Shown here one piece after another: positions 1 through 12,076 of a stretch of DNA of 64,000 nt. Position 1 is the stretch's first letter. Each line of letters opens with the position of its first letter. The position numbers were made by a program, and so were the translations under genes. The DNA comes from Phialophora verrucosa (Eukaryota; Ascomycota; Eurotiomycetes; Chaetothyriales; Herpotrichiellaceae). Location of the stretch: assembly GCA_002099365.1 (NCBI GenBank), contig MSED01000003.1, positions 1,860,001 to 1,924,000 on the forward strand, read 5' to 3'. A model generated the notes under the pieces. That model searched no databases and was not told the origin of the DNA. It saw only the letters and a program-made list of their open reading frames with translations.

Positions 1-981
1 GATCTCATCCTTGCGCCTGACGAGATCGTCGACGGACCAGTTCGCCGAGATGAATCGGCCGGTCAAGAACATGGCGGCATCGGTCGCGAGCCAGACGCCA
101 GTCCCGCCGACGAGTTCGGGCGTGTCGAGAGCGAAGCGCTTCAAGGATTCTGTTTCGCCACGCTTGTCAGTCAGTCACTTCATGCATGTCATGCCATGTT
201 TTGGGTTGGTGTTCGGGAATAAAAATAGGTAAGCCAAGGAAACAGCAAGCAGGGTGGCCGTCTGCACCGGCCTCTCCTCCTCCACTTACTTACCTACAAC
301 CATGTCCGTGTCGACGACGCCGGGTTGCAGTGCGACTGCATTGACGTTGGGATATTCAGCCGCAACATACTCGGCGAGCTTGAGGGCGGCCAGCTTGGTG
401 ATCGAATAGGACGACCAGGTAGGGAAGACTGCCGTTGCAATGCCGGTCGACAGGTTCACGATAGTGCCGTGTCTCTCGGGCCCCAGGAGGGACAGGAATG
501 CTCGACTCATCAGGAACGTGCCCTTGACGTTGACTTCGAAGTCGGTCCACCACGAGGTCACGTCGGCTTCCCCAAGAAGGGCCTGGGACAGGTTGACGCC
601 CGCGTTGTTGATGAGAACATCGGCGTGGCCATATCTGGCTTTGATGGCTTGGTAGAGCGCGTCGACGGAGGTCTGGTCGGCAATGTCGACTGAGAAGGAC
701 ATGTATTCGACGTCGTTGCTGATCCTTCTCAGCGCATTCTCAGTGTTTGCCAATTTGGCAGCACTGCGTCCCACGAGGATGATAGCCTTGGGCTTGGCTT
801 TGGCGAAAGCTGGCGCGAAGCCTCGTTGTCCAATTCCATCAGAGGCACCCGTGATGATAACGACCTTGCCGGCTTGCGAGAGCGCTGGGCTTGCCGGATC
901 AATAGACGGATACTGGCCGCGGTAGACTGTCGGTGTGTAGGCGGAGCTGGTGACGAAGAAGTCGGTCGGAAGATTGTCCAT
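1..981 (-). CDS. Short-chain dehydrogenase/reductase (3' end cut by window edge)
   Basis: NAD(P)-dependent oxidoreductase of the classical SDR family; substrate unknown. Model: exon 1 at 981-298, intron 297-163 (minus-strand donor GTAGGT, acceptor CAAG), exon 2 from 162 past position 1. Seen: the Rossmann motif TGASDGIG, the NNAG motif, a Ser in NLSTGIA, the catalytic pair YSITK (YxxxK), and a C-terminal stretch in exon 2 (TPELVGGTGVWLA) matching fungal SDRs. The ATG at 981 gives MDNLPTDFF; an in-frame extension upstream to 1104 is low-complexity and probably leader. The reading frame is open through base 1, so the stop lies outside the window. Family assignment is secure and the reaction is not inferable. 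Confidence 0.85.
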
Positions 982-3004
982 TGCCACAAATCTGCTCGAA
1001 AGCTTTGTTGTTGGCGAACGAGTGCTTCTGTTGTCGTACTGTTTGCTCGAGCACGGGCACTGCTTTTGATGCTGGGCGACTGTACCGGTGACGTTGTTCT
1101 GCATTGTCGCTGGTGACGGCGCGAGATATCGATTTTATAATTAGTCCCTGTCTTTGTGTGTCGGCACAAAGTCTCTCTGATTTCCAACTGCTTTCATCGG
1201 ACCAGCAGGTTCCAATGCCCGCCCCGACTGAATGACAAACCCAGTCGTCGGCCATTGTATCTCTCTGCAAAGTATAACGGTCGAGTATTTGTGTACCAAG
1301 CCTTGGCATTCAGTGCTTGATGGGAAACTATTGCCCACTCGAGATGCGGCGAGCACCGTGCGGCGGACCAAGAAGAAGTTGTAACTGTATCGAGGCCATT
1401 ACGACGCCTGAATCCTCTCAGCCTTTTCCGAGCAATGGACTGGTATATGGCGCAACTGTCACCAAAAGCATAGCTGGCTGACGAGGTTCGAGTAGACTAG
1501 CGTCATCGAAGGGGATTATGCAAGGCGACCGGCAGATCACGGTCAATCGCGGTGGAAAAGCTCGCTTGTCGATTCCGGCGACCATGATTGGCGACGACGC
1601 GGCCCTGCAGAGCCGGGCTGGACTTGTGGCGTCCATGGCCAATGACGACCCAGAAGAGCATTGTGCGGATATGGGCATCGTCTCTCAGGGACGCCCGGCC
1701 ATTCTTTGTGCCAAGCGTCGCTAACCGTCGCCCACAGTGGAACGCGCTCGACGTCGGGATGAGGTGGCACCAACATGCAGCGCCGAGGGTCGTTGGATCC
1801 CAACCATAGCGTTATCCAAACATGGGCCGGCAACTGATGCATGGCCCTTCACATTGATGGATGGGAAAGGACCACGGCTACTCAAGGAACCATCGTCGAC
1901 CACTGACACTATCCGTGCTTGCCGGCCCTTATGGTGCGAGTTATCCCGGGCATAAAGGCTTTTGTGAAATTGAGCTTGGGATGAGGGGTCTGCGGCTTCG
2001 AAGGTGTGGCATTCAAACCGTATACAGTGAAGGTGCGCTGGACGCGGTCCGTCTCGCGTAAACGAACAGGCCTATGACGGAGCAAGAGATCAGCTTTGAT
2101 CTGCTAAGCCATTTCTCAGTATTGAAGGATCTAGAAATGTAGGTAGGATGCCAATCCATCGACAGACATCCAGCGCGGCAGATTTCTGTCCATGTGAGCT
2201 CAAGGCTCTTTGTGACCAGACTCGCAGGCTTCACCGATCCTCGATCGCTCAGGGCAGATTGGCGAAGTGACCTCCGAAATGCGTAGATCCTCAACGGAGG
2301 TCGGAAAGGTAGATGAAGAGAACTCCATATCAACGATAAAATATGTTCGGTCGTCATCGCTACAAACGAATTATTCTCACTCACTCGGCCTTTCCTACCT
2401 ATAGATTTACAACTCTGGCTTGCACGCCCTGCTGGCAAGAGACCCGATGACACTTCATATTTGCCTACACCTTCTAAGCAAGAGCGTCATCCACGCCCTG
2501 CTTGAATCTGAGGAACAACACTTTGCCAGAGCGAGACATCTCGCCTCTGCTGAGAGGAAAGGCTAAAGCGTGTATCGGCTGAGAGCGTCCCGCAATAATA
2601 TGAGTGCTGGCGGTGCGGCCGCATGATCCATGGTGCCTTCCCAATCCGTGTCGTCTCTTCATGACCCCGAGACCAGGAGTAAGATTCATGTTCATGGTCA
2701 GCCTCAATTCATAGGTTCATGGTAATAATCATATCCATTCGTGTCCCACGGGCTCGTCTGGCCAACTCGGCTGAGCTCTGGCGATAGGCTGGTTGTGCCT
2801 GACCAAAATGGCGCAAACTCGGCAAACACGGCCAACGCAACAAATGTAACAAACATTGTTGCTGGACATCAGTAGATAGAGGCGAGCGCGAATCGAGCCG
2901 AACAGACCAAGTCCAATTCCAGCTCCAGTTCCAATTCCAGCTCCAGTTCCAATCCCACGAGCAGCAACCTCCTCGCTTGCTTTTCACGTCGAACGGCTTC
3001 TACG
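982..3004. other. Intergenic, no gene recognised
   Basis: About 2 kb between the SDR start and the next gene. Open frames here overlap each other on both strands and none shows a domain, a splice-supported extension or codon bias that I recognise. Near its right end (about 2912-2957) there is a two-copy 18-bp tandem repeat alternating ccagctcc and agttccaa units, just before the small gene at 3005. Confidence 0.6.
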
Positions 3005-3340
3005 ATGCGAGCTTTGCGCCCACTCATCCGGATACACCGACCGCAAACGCAGGTCCTCCATACTCGGCTCCGCAAGTTCAGTAGCACGGCACTACGAGCG
3101 CAGACCCAACGAGGCCCAGCTCAAGCAGAACGACCGGTCGACTTCTACCAAGTCCACGGCCGCGCCTTCGCAAAAGTGATCACCTTGTCGTTCCTCACGT
3201 ATCAAATCACGTACTGGGCATGGCTGTTGTTGGAGACGGAGGGGATCAAAGACGAGAAGAACCGAGAGATCAAGTCACTTGAGCAAGAGGTCAGACTGTT
3301 GGAGGAAGGCAGGAAGGGACACAAGCCGGGCGCTGGATGA
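3005..3340 (+). CDS. Small mitochondrial-type single-pass membrane protein, unknown function
   Basis: A 111-residue single-exon protein. The first 40 residues are rich in Arg, Ser and Thr with no acidic residues (MRALRPLIRIHRP, then RKFSSTALRAQ), as in a mitochondrial presequence. One hydrophobic segment lies at about residues 57-76 (VITLSFLTYQITYWAWLLL), followed by a charged helix with coiled-coil character (IKSLEQEVRLLEEGRK). The layout suggests an inner-membrane protein with a short coiled coil. I remember similar small uncharacterised proteins in other Pezizomycotina but cannot name a family. The ATG at 3005 is the first in frame. Localisation is inferred from composition only. Confidence 0.7.
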   Translation: MRALRPLIRIHRPQTQVLHTRLRKFSSTALRAQTQRGPAQAERPVDFYQVHGRAFAKVITLSFLTYQITYWAWLLLETEGIKDEKNREIKSLEQEVRLLEEGRKGHKPGAG

Positions 3341-3723
3341 GGTTGAGGGAGAACCCGGTGTGTAAGGAGGAGAAATGGAACTCCGACAAGACAAGACAGG
3401 ACAGACCGCAGTGCGACCTCCCATCCACTGAATCCCGAGATGGGAGCTTGCCCTATCGGTAACCAACACAACTCTCCCAGAACATGGCACAAGGGACCCA
3501 AGTGAGGTCGCCGCTAGCTCAGGCCGCTCGGGTCACTCAACAAGAAAGCCACATTCACGACACGTGTATGTAACCAGTGCCGAAGCTCGAGGACCTCCAG
3601 CCGGAACGAGAAGCCTACAGTTCAGCACCAACCGCATGGGAAGCTGGCAATCTCCAGAAATGTATTTCTTGTCATTCCATCGGACCCCTTACGAGGACTT
3701 CCCGAATTCCAAGCCAACAAAGA
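3341..3723. other. Intergenic/promoter stretch
   Basis: No coding signal recognised. It ends in the TATA-like element at 3724-3730 that serves the candidate small secreted protein gene. Confidence 0.5.
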
Positions 3724-3730
3724 TATAAAA
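3724..3730 (+). promoter_or_regulatory. TATA box candidate
   Basis: TATAAAA within gatataaaag, about 130 bases upstream of the ATG at 3857. The intervening leader is pyrimidine-rich (cctcccgccctcttc, then ctcaacctcgcc-like tracts), as in strongly transcribed fungal genes. Supported only by motif and position. Confidence 0.5.
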
Positions 3731-3856
3731 GAAGGCGGTGGCTCCTGTCTTCCTGGGGATCTGCATCTGGAACCCTCCCGCCCTCTTCAGTCTTTCACCA
3801 CTATAACATCCTCCACGTCAACCTCGCCACAGCCGCTCCCAGTCCACAAACTCACG

Positions 3857-4064
3857 ATGCGGCAGCCCGCCTTCCTTCTCTTCGTCTGCGCGGCCACCCT
3901 CGCCGCGTCATGTCCGACCCCCAACACTATCATTGACGACAGCAGCACCTTCAACACACCTAACAGGGGGGTGGTTCAAGATCGTCGTTCCCCGAGAGGA
4001 TGCCCCGCCCATCAAAGCGGGCATTCTCCCTGTAACCGACGATGACATCCCGGTTGTGGTATAG
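3857..4064 (+). CDS. Candidate small secreted protein, model uncertain
   Basis: The ATG at 3857 opens MRQPAFLLFVCAATLAAS, a clean signal peptide with an A-x-S cleavage site. The opening frame then runs into unconvincing sequence after a six-G run at 3966-3971. The neighbouring frame from the G run reads smoothly to a stop at 4062-4064 (WFKIVVPREDAPP, then KAGILPVTDDDIPVVV). Two explanations fit: a 55-nt intron at 3912-3966 (donor GTCCGA, acceptor CTAACAG) giving about 50 residues, or a one-base length change in the G run giving about 69 residues. A further short intron starting at the GTATAG over the stop is possible. An upstream TATA box supports a real transcript. I recognise no family. Confidence 0.4.
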
Positions 4065-4517
4065 GGGGATGGGCCGCCCCGACAACTGACCCGCAGAATA
4101 TTTCTACGGATAGAAGCCACCGCGGCCATCACCACGTCCACCCCGGTTACCTATCGTGTCGTACTGCAGAGACACGGTAACAGGTGCGGTAGCCGATGCG
4201 CTGGTCTGGCAACGCTGTGCAAGACTGAACCGGCTGGAGCATTCTGTGACGGTTAAGAGAAGCTAGGGACGGTTATAGATGCGCAGCAGAAGATAGTTCT
4301 TCAACGTAGGAGTCAGGGCGAGCGGTAGGGAACGGAAACGAACCCACCGAGCAGTGTTGATAGTATTGCTTTGCTTGTATGGATGCAATGTACCTCTCTT
4401 CTCCATGTACCCTCCACGTGTTCTTTTTGGTCTATCCGTTCCCTCAGCATTGGCGCTTGCCCACCCACGCGCCTGCCTGCCTGCCTGCCTCGGCGCACAG
4501 AATCCCGAAAGAGGCCC
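4065..4517. other. Intergenic, convergent 3' ends
   Basis: The region between the small secreted-protein candidate and the stop of the phosphoinositide phosphatase gene on the other strand. It contains a short cctgcctgcctgcctg tract near 4470-4488. No gene seen. Confidence 0.6.
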
Positions 4518-7500
4518 TCAACCGGGTAAAAGCGGCTTATACCTATCCAGGCCATTCCGTCCGGAGGTGTCATCCTCGTCCATGAGCCCTGCATTCGAGG
4601 AGTTGGCTTGACCATTCCGAACCGGCAGGGATATATTCGCGCTATTGCTGGTATCGCGTCGCGGGGGCAACGGCGGGGCAGACTCGGTTGTCCCATCCGT
4701 TCTCGCCAGTTGCTGCTGCTGCTTTTGTACGAGATTTGGGCCTCTGGAAAAAGGAGGAGGAGGGGGAGAAGCCGGGCCACCCGCTCTGGAGATCGGTCTA
4801 GATGCCATGGAGGGGCCGAGTGAGTCCGCCGCGCTGACGAAGCTAGCCGTCGAACTTGCCGTCTCTCTGCGTTTAGGCAGCGGTGGTGGACGTTCATCCA
4901 CGTGCGGGTGCGGGAGGGAGTCCGGGCGCGATATGCTCGCCAGGCGCGGGACCGCCGGGCCTGGAAGAGGACTCAGTTGCGGGACGGCGACTTGGCTCGA
5001 CGAGCTGGTCAGCGCCGACGGCTTCGACGGCTTCGGGGGCGGGCGTTTCTTGGGAAATCCTGCTGCGGAAGACGACCTGGCGGGAACGTCTGGTGAGCGG
5101 ACGGGCGAGGTCGTCGCGCTTGAGGACCTGTTCCTCGGGGCTGGTGGCGTTGGCATTGGGCCGCGGTGCAAAGGTTTCATTTCTTGATGCGGTGGTGGCG
5201 TCGAGCCTGTCGCCCTCTCTCCCTCCCACGGCGGCGGGACCATCCTCTTCACCGTCCTCGGTGGAGGGGGCTCCGGTTTCCTCAAACTCTCTAGTCGACT
5301 TCGACTTCTCGGTGATTTGTTATCCATGACTGGCGGTCTCTCGACTTCGACCCAATCGTCCTCGCCTGCTCCTTCTCTCCATGGATTAGCCTCTCGGTCT
5401 TTACTCAACATGCTTCCTTCCCTGGGTGGGCGGAGCGTACTCCTCGCTCCCTTGTTGCCGTCCAGCCACCACTTCCTCTTGTCGCTGCTCGCGGGTGGGA
5501 GGCCCTCCTGGATGCTCTCGTATCCCATCACACTCTCCACGACGCTCTCGGTCTCGTCGTCGGTCTCAATGTCCTCGAATCCCTCTGTCGAATCCCCGGC
5601 TTTGGTCGTCGTCTCTCGTGCCCTTTTCGCGTACAGTTTCTTCGTCAACGCGTCTTTCTTCTCTTCGTCCACGACGCGGATGCCCATCTCAAAAATCGCG
5701 TAGACAGGTCTGTGGTCGCTGAATCGGAGGCTCATAACACTGTCGTATTCCAGCTGTTTCATCTGCGAGCCAAGGACCTCGCCCGCTTGCACCACGTTGC
5801 GGTTGTGGTTGACCTTCCAGAGGATCCGATCCGTCCAGGCCGGGATGCGTTGCTTGTCACTGGAGTCGAACTCATCCTTGCCGATGTCGTATTTGTACGT
5901 GGGCAGGAACTTAACCCGCCCTTCACGGTAGTAGTTGAAGCAGTTGCCCACTACCATCTGGATGTTCAATTGGTCGTTCTCGTACAGTTTCTCCAGTGCT
6001 TCTTCTCTGATCTTTTCCGAGCCGATGATCGCCTCATTGACGAGTGCTTTCGTTTTCTCGTAGCCGAGGCCGATGCGGTAGTTGAAATCGCCTGCCCAGA
6101 CGACGATTTCGTGGTCCTCGATACTTCGATTCCGCTGGAATCTCAGTCCAGATGTGATTGTGTTGTAATCGCGATTTCTCTCCTCGTAGTTCGCGAAACC
6201 GGCGGCCAAATGCGCAGTGACAAAACACACCGAGGTGCTTTCGATGTCCATCCTGATCGCCACGGCGCCTTTATTTCCAGCAATGCCACTCATACCGGTC
6301 TTCTTGATTGCCCCCTCCACATTCTTGATCCGGGAAAGAACGCTTGCCCGCACGAAGACCATCAATGCAGCTCCAACCAACTGTCCACTCCTCAGCAGCA
6401 CGTATTCGTCAGCTTTCGTGGGTACTCCTTCAAACTTCTCACCAGGGCCATGCCCATTGAGGCAATTTCTGACTGCTCTTTCCCACAGCATTCGACGATT
6501 CGGATCGGTGCTCATGATCTGCTGAGGACTCAGTTCGACAATCTCTTGGAAGCCGACCACGACGATATCCAGGTTCCGGCCTCGCACATCGAGCCATGGG
6601 GTCAAATCTTCGTTAATGCCGGCTGTTTTGCCGTTCAGATTGTACGTCCCCATGCCAAGTCTGAGCTGATCTCTTGACTCAAATTCCGCTCTCCGTCGGG
6701 CCACTTCTGCGACAACCCAGTCGTTGACCGGATCGAACAGGTCGACACTGGTCTGACCAACCAACCTGCCAAGCAGCAGGTCGACTGTATTCTGCCGGTT
6801 CTTGTCCTCAAAATGGTTGACATAAAGGCGAGTAGCACTCTTCCTGGCGTCGGCAAGAGCGCCTGCAAGGCTCATCTTCCCATGTCTAGTAAACGAGCTC
6901 TTCAATGCTCCCGTTCCGGCATAGATCCTGGAAAGAGTGTCACCGTTATCCGCCCAGAGTGCAGAGTGTCGCATCCAAAAGTCCGAGTTTCCTCGCTCAC
7001 CTCGATGTGACAAGAAGAGTTCAAGTGCCATCTGGCTGATGATGCCCTGGATGAGGTTCGTCCGGTCCAGACAATCCAGACAATTGACGCGGAAGACACC
7101 ATTCTGCTGCATTATAACAATCGGCCTCCGCGTCAGTCTCCGCCTGCCCTGCACGACAGTCTCTTCCTCGACTTCTTCGGAAAGGAAGTAGACGAAGGAG
7201 TCTGCGCTTGTCTCGAGATAGGGGCGAATCCCCTTCGCGGCCTCGTATCCACTCGGACCTCTTGTCCGCTCGTGGAAATCGAACTCGGTCTCGTGAAGCA
7301 GGTGATGCTCCTCCATCTCGCCTTCTTCATGCCGTCGCAAGGGACTCCTGCCCACATGGTGTCGGTACCTTTCTGTGAGCTCCACCTCGCCAGGCTTGAA
7401 AGCACTTAAGAGGTTGACGATGTGTACGGCTCCGTAAGTCCTTTCTAGATTCGCAAAGTGCTTATCAAAAGCCGGCTGCGTAGCTTCTGGTGAGCGAGTG

Positions 7501-8620
7501 ATTTGAATCTTTTGCTGCCCTGGTATCAGGCTGCTTGAGCTCTCCCAGAAAATTGGTATACTGCCTCGAACTTGGGTATATGAGAAGCAAAGCCCAGTTG
7601 GGGACCAGAAAACAGTCTCGGTCTCTACAAAGTTTGCGACGTTGCCATCGTCGTCAATACCGCGGGAGTTGAAGCGTGTGCCAGCTCGTCGTGACGAGAG
7701 TCTTGAGATAATGGTCATTGTGGTAGGATGCCCTGGTACTGTGCCGCGAATGGGCGACGAGGAAGGTGGGACAACAAGACTCTTGACAAATCCTCGTGTG
7801 ACGGAAGTGAGAAGCCGGGAGTGGTCCAGGGCGTTTCGCTCAGTGTCGGTGAGTCTGCTTCGGAACTTGATCAGCGGGTCAATCATGTATGAGTTCCAGA
7901 GCAGTCCTTGGTCGAAGCTGGAAATGTCAATGGTACTATCCGCTTCGGCGCTACGGGAGAGTCAGCCTGGATTATCCCTTGACGTGACCATGCCCAGCAT
8001 ACCGGTCTTGTAATCTTCGTGTCAAATCAAAGTCGGTGCTATAGTAGAAGTTGCCATTGCTCAAAAGCTTCCTCAACGCGTGGAAAGGATGCTCAGAGAC
8101 ATCATCACCCTGTGTGTAATCAACGTCGTCCGAGTGGAAAACCTGTCCAGGATAGGGATTGGGGTAAGGACGATGGGCATGGTCATAGTCCGCACGATTG
8201 AGACAGTCTTGTACAAGTTAGCACTTCAGGCCTCCATTGCGCAAATTACCTACAAAACTCGACCGCGAAGATCTTCTGTACGGTCTCCCCGGGTCGCACG
8301 GTCGCAACTTCTTCTGAACCAGTGATGACGCATAGAAACACGTCGTTGTTAAGAGTGATGAGGCCCAGAGTGCCTCGAGCAGTAGTGAGAGGATAGAAAT
8401 GCTCGAGGTTGACGATAGACTTCTCCCCAAACTCAACCATGCAACGAGGCGTGGAGATCGGTCGACTGGCGTTGCTCAGTGGTAGGCTCGTCAAGCTAGA
8501 GACCGAGTTCCTATGACTCTCGGAAGCAGTATGCGAATGGCGAAAGACCAAGACATGTTCATCCGTGGCAAGGGCCACTGTCCGATGTGGGTAGTCATGG
8601 ATCAATACCCGCATAGACAT
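4518..8620 (-). CDS. Synaptojanin-type phosphoinositide phosphatase (Sac1 domain + inositol 5-phosphatase)
   Basis: Two-headed lipid phosphatase of the Inp51/52/53 (synaptojanin) family, acting on PI monophosphates through the Sac domain and on PI(4,5)P2 through the 5-phosphatase domain in endocytosis and actin control. Exons on the minus strand: 8620-8254, 8207-8003 and 7950-4518, joining in frame to about 1334 residues. The start MSMRVLIHDYPHRT matches the family. The Sac catalytic motif CLDCLDRTN lies near residues 481-489. The 5-phosphatase shows TYNLNGK, GFQEIVEL, WAGDFNYRIG, PAWTDRILW and SDHRPVYA at about residues 630-960, so both active sites look intact. The last ~270 residues are Pro/Ser-rich (PPPLPKRRE, SPPPPPFSRG), suggesting SH3 ligands. 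Which yeast paralogue it matches cannot be told. Confidence 0.93.
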
Positions 8621-9690
8621 GGTGTCGAAGGTTATCGGATGATGCGCAATCGAGACCTCATTGCCAAGGTGACCAGGACCCTCTGTCTATAGCCAGGTAG
8701 AACAAGTATCAACCTCCCCGCAGGGGAGAGTGCTGACCTGATGCGGAATCCGGTCGCGTGATGAGGCTCGATTCGAAGGTGTAGGTGTCGTGGTCTGAAG
8801 AGCGCTCACTCTCTCGCCTGGCCTTTCGCGGATGGACTGGACCCGTTCGCAGCCTTGTGCGTGCCGCGGACGCGAGGAGATCGCACCAGCAATATACCGA
8901 AGTAACTTGACCGCGTTGTCGGCGATCGTCTGGCGGATGGCCCAAGTGAAGGTGTAGTGGGCGAGGTGTCTCAGCTTGTCACGTGACAACCCGCTTAGTG
9001 AGATCTACAACTAACCGGTGCCACCACATGTTGCGCTGTTCGTGTCACCATTTACTGCATTCAGAACCACGCAAAAGGAGCAGCTGTCTCTGAGATCTTC
9101 TATTGTTTTAGTCTTGTTGCTACATAGGCTTTTGTTTCCAAGGTGATGAGCAACATGGCCAATTATGGCAGCCGACCAGAACTGGGTATCACATGAGGCG
9201 CCGAGCAAGCAACGCCAAATCAGATAGCATTAGTAGCCTCAACCGACATCCAAAATGTCGCTCGCTCTTGCAAGATGAGCTCTCTTCGCCATCGAATCGC
9301 TCACTCCCACGTGTATTGTCGAAACTCCCCGCTAAATGCACACCCTCATAATTCGTAAACATGACAAAGGAAAAAGCATCCACGAACTCGTCCCCTGAGG
9401 CATGAAAAACCGATCCCGAATTCTCGAGAGGATAAAGCCATGCCTCCTGAAGTGGCCTATGTGAGAGGGCCTCCTTCGTCCACGTCGTGAACTGTCGCCA
9501 ACTGGTGATTTGCTGCAGAGAACCGAGAGATGTAGTCGTAGTCGTCATCCAGGCGTATGATGCTGCAATGGATGAGCAATGGATACTGCCGCCCAACTTC
9601 CACCTCTTTTTTCAATCTCCCACAATTTTCTGCGGAACGAAATCCCCCCCAGTCTGTACACTTCGTCGATGTCGACATCAGGAAAACCGC
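8621..9690. other. Promoter of phosphatase gene and 3' flank of the Ubl gene
   Basis: Nothing recognisable encoded. A 135-residue open frame on the minus strand (9596-9189) has no recognisable domain. It sits where the 3' untranslated region of the ubiquitin-like gene is expected. Confidence 0.5.
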
Positions 9691-12076
9691 TCACATAACG
9701 ATGCATGCACCTTGTTCGGTGGCACCGTGCTGAGATTTAGCGGCCACATCAGGCTTTTTATCACCTTTTAAAGACCGCGACCCCCTGGTTCCTCCCAGCA
9801 TCCAGCCGGCGAGACCGGTTGGCTTTTTCTTCTTGGGAGCTGCTAAGGAGAAGAGATCAGCAACGCTGAAACGAGTAGCACAGATACGAGTTCACATACC
9901 CTTCCTCTCTTTTCGCGGATTGATGATATCGATTCCATCCAAATTTAGAATGCCGTCCGTATCAAGTATCACATCAGGGGGCGGTGGCGGTTCCTCCTCC
10001 ACCGGCTTGGGCTCTGGGATGGGCCAGAGCATCATCGTGATGTGCATATCGGGCTCCACGGTTGATTCCCAGTAATTGGGCATGATGATCTCTTTGTCAG
10101 GCCCGATTAAGTCGTAGCGACCATTCACGACATGTTCGGCCAGATTTTCGATATGTGCAAAGGCTTGGTTGATCAGACCTTCCATATCCTTTCGACATGT
10201 TAGTTTCCAATCCGACTTGCAGGATCAGTTCAACTTACCCTCCATTTGCAACACCGCTCCCAGGGGAAGTTGTAGTTGCGGCCAATTGCGTCCTTGAACC
10301 GTACTGGTGCTTTCTTTTCAGGAGGGGCTGCAGCGGCGGCCTTCTTTTCAGCCTCCTCTGCCTCTGCTTTGGCCTTGGCGGCGGCCTCTTCGGCTTCCTT
10401 CAACTTAGCCTCTGCTGCCTCCTGGGCCGCTTTTGCCGCTTCTTTGAGCGCCGCGGCTGCAGCCGCCGCTTCTTGTTCGGCTGCCGTCTTTGCCGCTGCA
10501 GCAGCGTCATCGGCAATCTTCTTTTCTGCCGCAGCTTTCTCGGCCTTCGCCTGGGCTTCTTCAGCAGCAGCTCTGAGGGCGGCTTCTGCTGCCTCTTTCC
10601 GAATTTGCTGCTCTCGTGCAGCCTGCTCTGCGGCTTTGCGGACCTGCTCTTCATAGGCCCGGATTGCCTCTAGCCTGGCCTCTTCTCTGATCCGCTGCTC
10701 TTGTGCCCGGCGGTCTGCTTCTGCGGCCACAGCAGCACGAGCCTTCTCCTCGGCAGCCCGTATGGCATCTTCACGTATACGCCGCTCCTCTTCGGCGCGA
10801 GCAGCTGCCGCTGCCGCGTCCGCCCGAGCCTTTTCTGCAGCTTGTAGAATGGCCTGATCTCGAATGCGTTTCTCCTCTTCCGCCCGTAGCGCGTCTTGTC
10901 GGGCCTTGTCCTCGGCCTGTCGAAGAGCCTGTTCCCGGAAACGAGCTTCTTGCTCGGCAAGGCTGGCTGCCAGAGTCGCCTTTTCGGCAGCCTTCTCAGC
11001 CGCTCTCTCGGCAGCATCTGCTTCCTTGGCCGCCTGTTCCTCCTTCATCATGGCTTGGAGACGTTTGACAATATCCTCGTCGCTCTTTGCTTCAAGCTTG
11101 TCAGCGGAAGTCCTTGCCGAAGCAGGTGGCTGAGGGGACGATGCAATGGGAGGATAGGGATATGGATATGGCAACTGCGACGGCATCGGTTGAGGATACT
11201 GCATGTACTGTGACGGATATTGCTGTGGGCTGAAAGGGGGCGGGTATTGGCCTGGAAAATAGCTTCCTGGGGGAGGAGGCGGAGCACCGTAATTGACGAT
11301 TGTAGGCGGCCCGTAGGGGGAGGAGGTGTATGGGGCGCTGACTTGTGAGGAAGCATGGTGGTTGAAGCCGCCCGGATGGAATGCGCCGTGAGGAGGATAT
11401 GGGGCAGGCTGACCCTGAGGAAAGGGCGGAGGGTATGGCACAGCCATTGCTTGTGGCTGAAGCGCTACCACTTGGCCTGCGTGTGGTGGCACAGGAGGAT
11501 ATGGGTATGAATGGCCTGATGAGCTGCTGTGAATTGTATACCCGTTGTGCCCATAATAAGATTGAGGACGAGGCATTCGTCGAGAGTCCAGATCTTGCCT
11601 GAGAAACTCCTCGGTAGAGTCTCCACTCTCGGTGGGTGAGGATTCCTGCAAATCCCTCGTCCGACTACGCGCTGGAGCACGAAGTGATTCCTGGCGGCGA
11701 GCCGCCTCGCGTCGTCCTGAATTGGACCTAGATTCGTAGTGTTGTATCCGGTCACGATGCTCTACTCTTGACAGGGAATCTGAGCCATCGCCTTCGACTA
11801 GTTCATTCGGATATTGCAGATGGACAAAGTCGCCCTGGTGCGAAGAACCACTCTGACTTTGACTCTGTATGGGATGTATGACTGAATACTGAGGAGATAC
11901 TCCGGCGGAAACGTGAACACCGTTTTCGTGAAGCTCGTCGTCTTGCGAGCCCAAGGAGGGGGAGCGGGGAGCGATGTGAGTAATGTCAATATGTGTATGA
12001 CTCTCGCGACTGGAAGACCTGTGTGCCGATGAGTTAGCATTGACAGAAAACATGTTGCTGAAACAACCCACCCCAT
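9691..12076 (-). CDS. Coiled-coil protein with C-terminal fungal ubiquitin-like domain
   Basis: A protein of about 741 residues. Exons on the minus strand: 12076-12072, 12018-10239, 10188-9900 and 9842-9691. It has a Ser-rich N terminus, a Pro/Tyr/Gly-rich middle (YPYPPVPP, GAPPPPPGSYFPGQYPP), then about 250 residues of Ala/Glu/Lys/Arg-rich coiled coil (EEKRIRDQAILQAAEKA-type repeats). It ends in a domain built across the splices: VRFKDAIGRNYNFPW, then GLINQAFAHIENL, YDLIGPDKEIIMP and ITMMLWPIPEP, the pattern of the fungal ubiquitin-like domain. The 5' end is uncertain. The spliced start ATGGG|GTGGGT...CACAG|G gives MGSSSRES, an N-myristoylation-like start; otherwise an ATG at 12053 without that intron gives MFSVNANSS. 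Function unknown. Confidence 0.75.

Noticed and set aside
5712..6677. 321-codon plus-strand open frame
   Set aside because: Antisense shadow of the 5-phosphatase domain, which has strong motif evidence on the minus strand.
9189..9596. 135-residue minus-strand open frame
   Set aside because: No domain or transcript signal; it lies in the expected 3' untranslated region of the Ubl gene.
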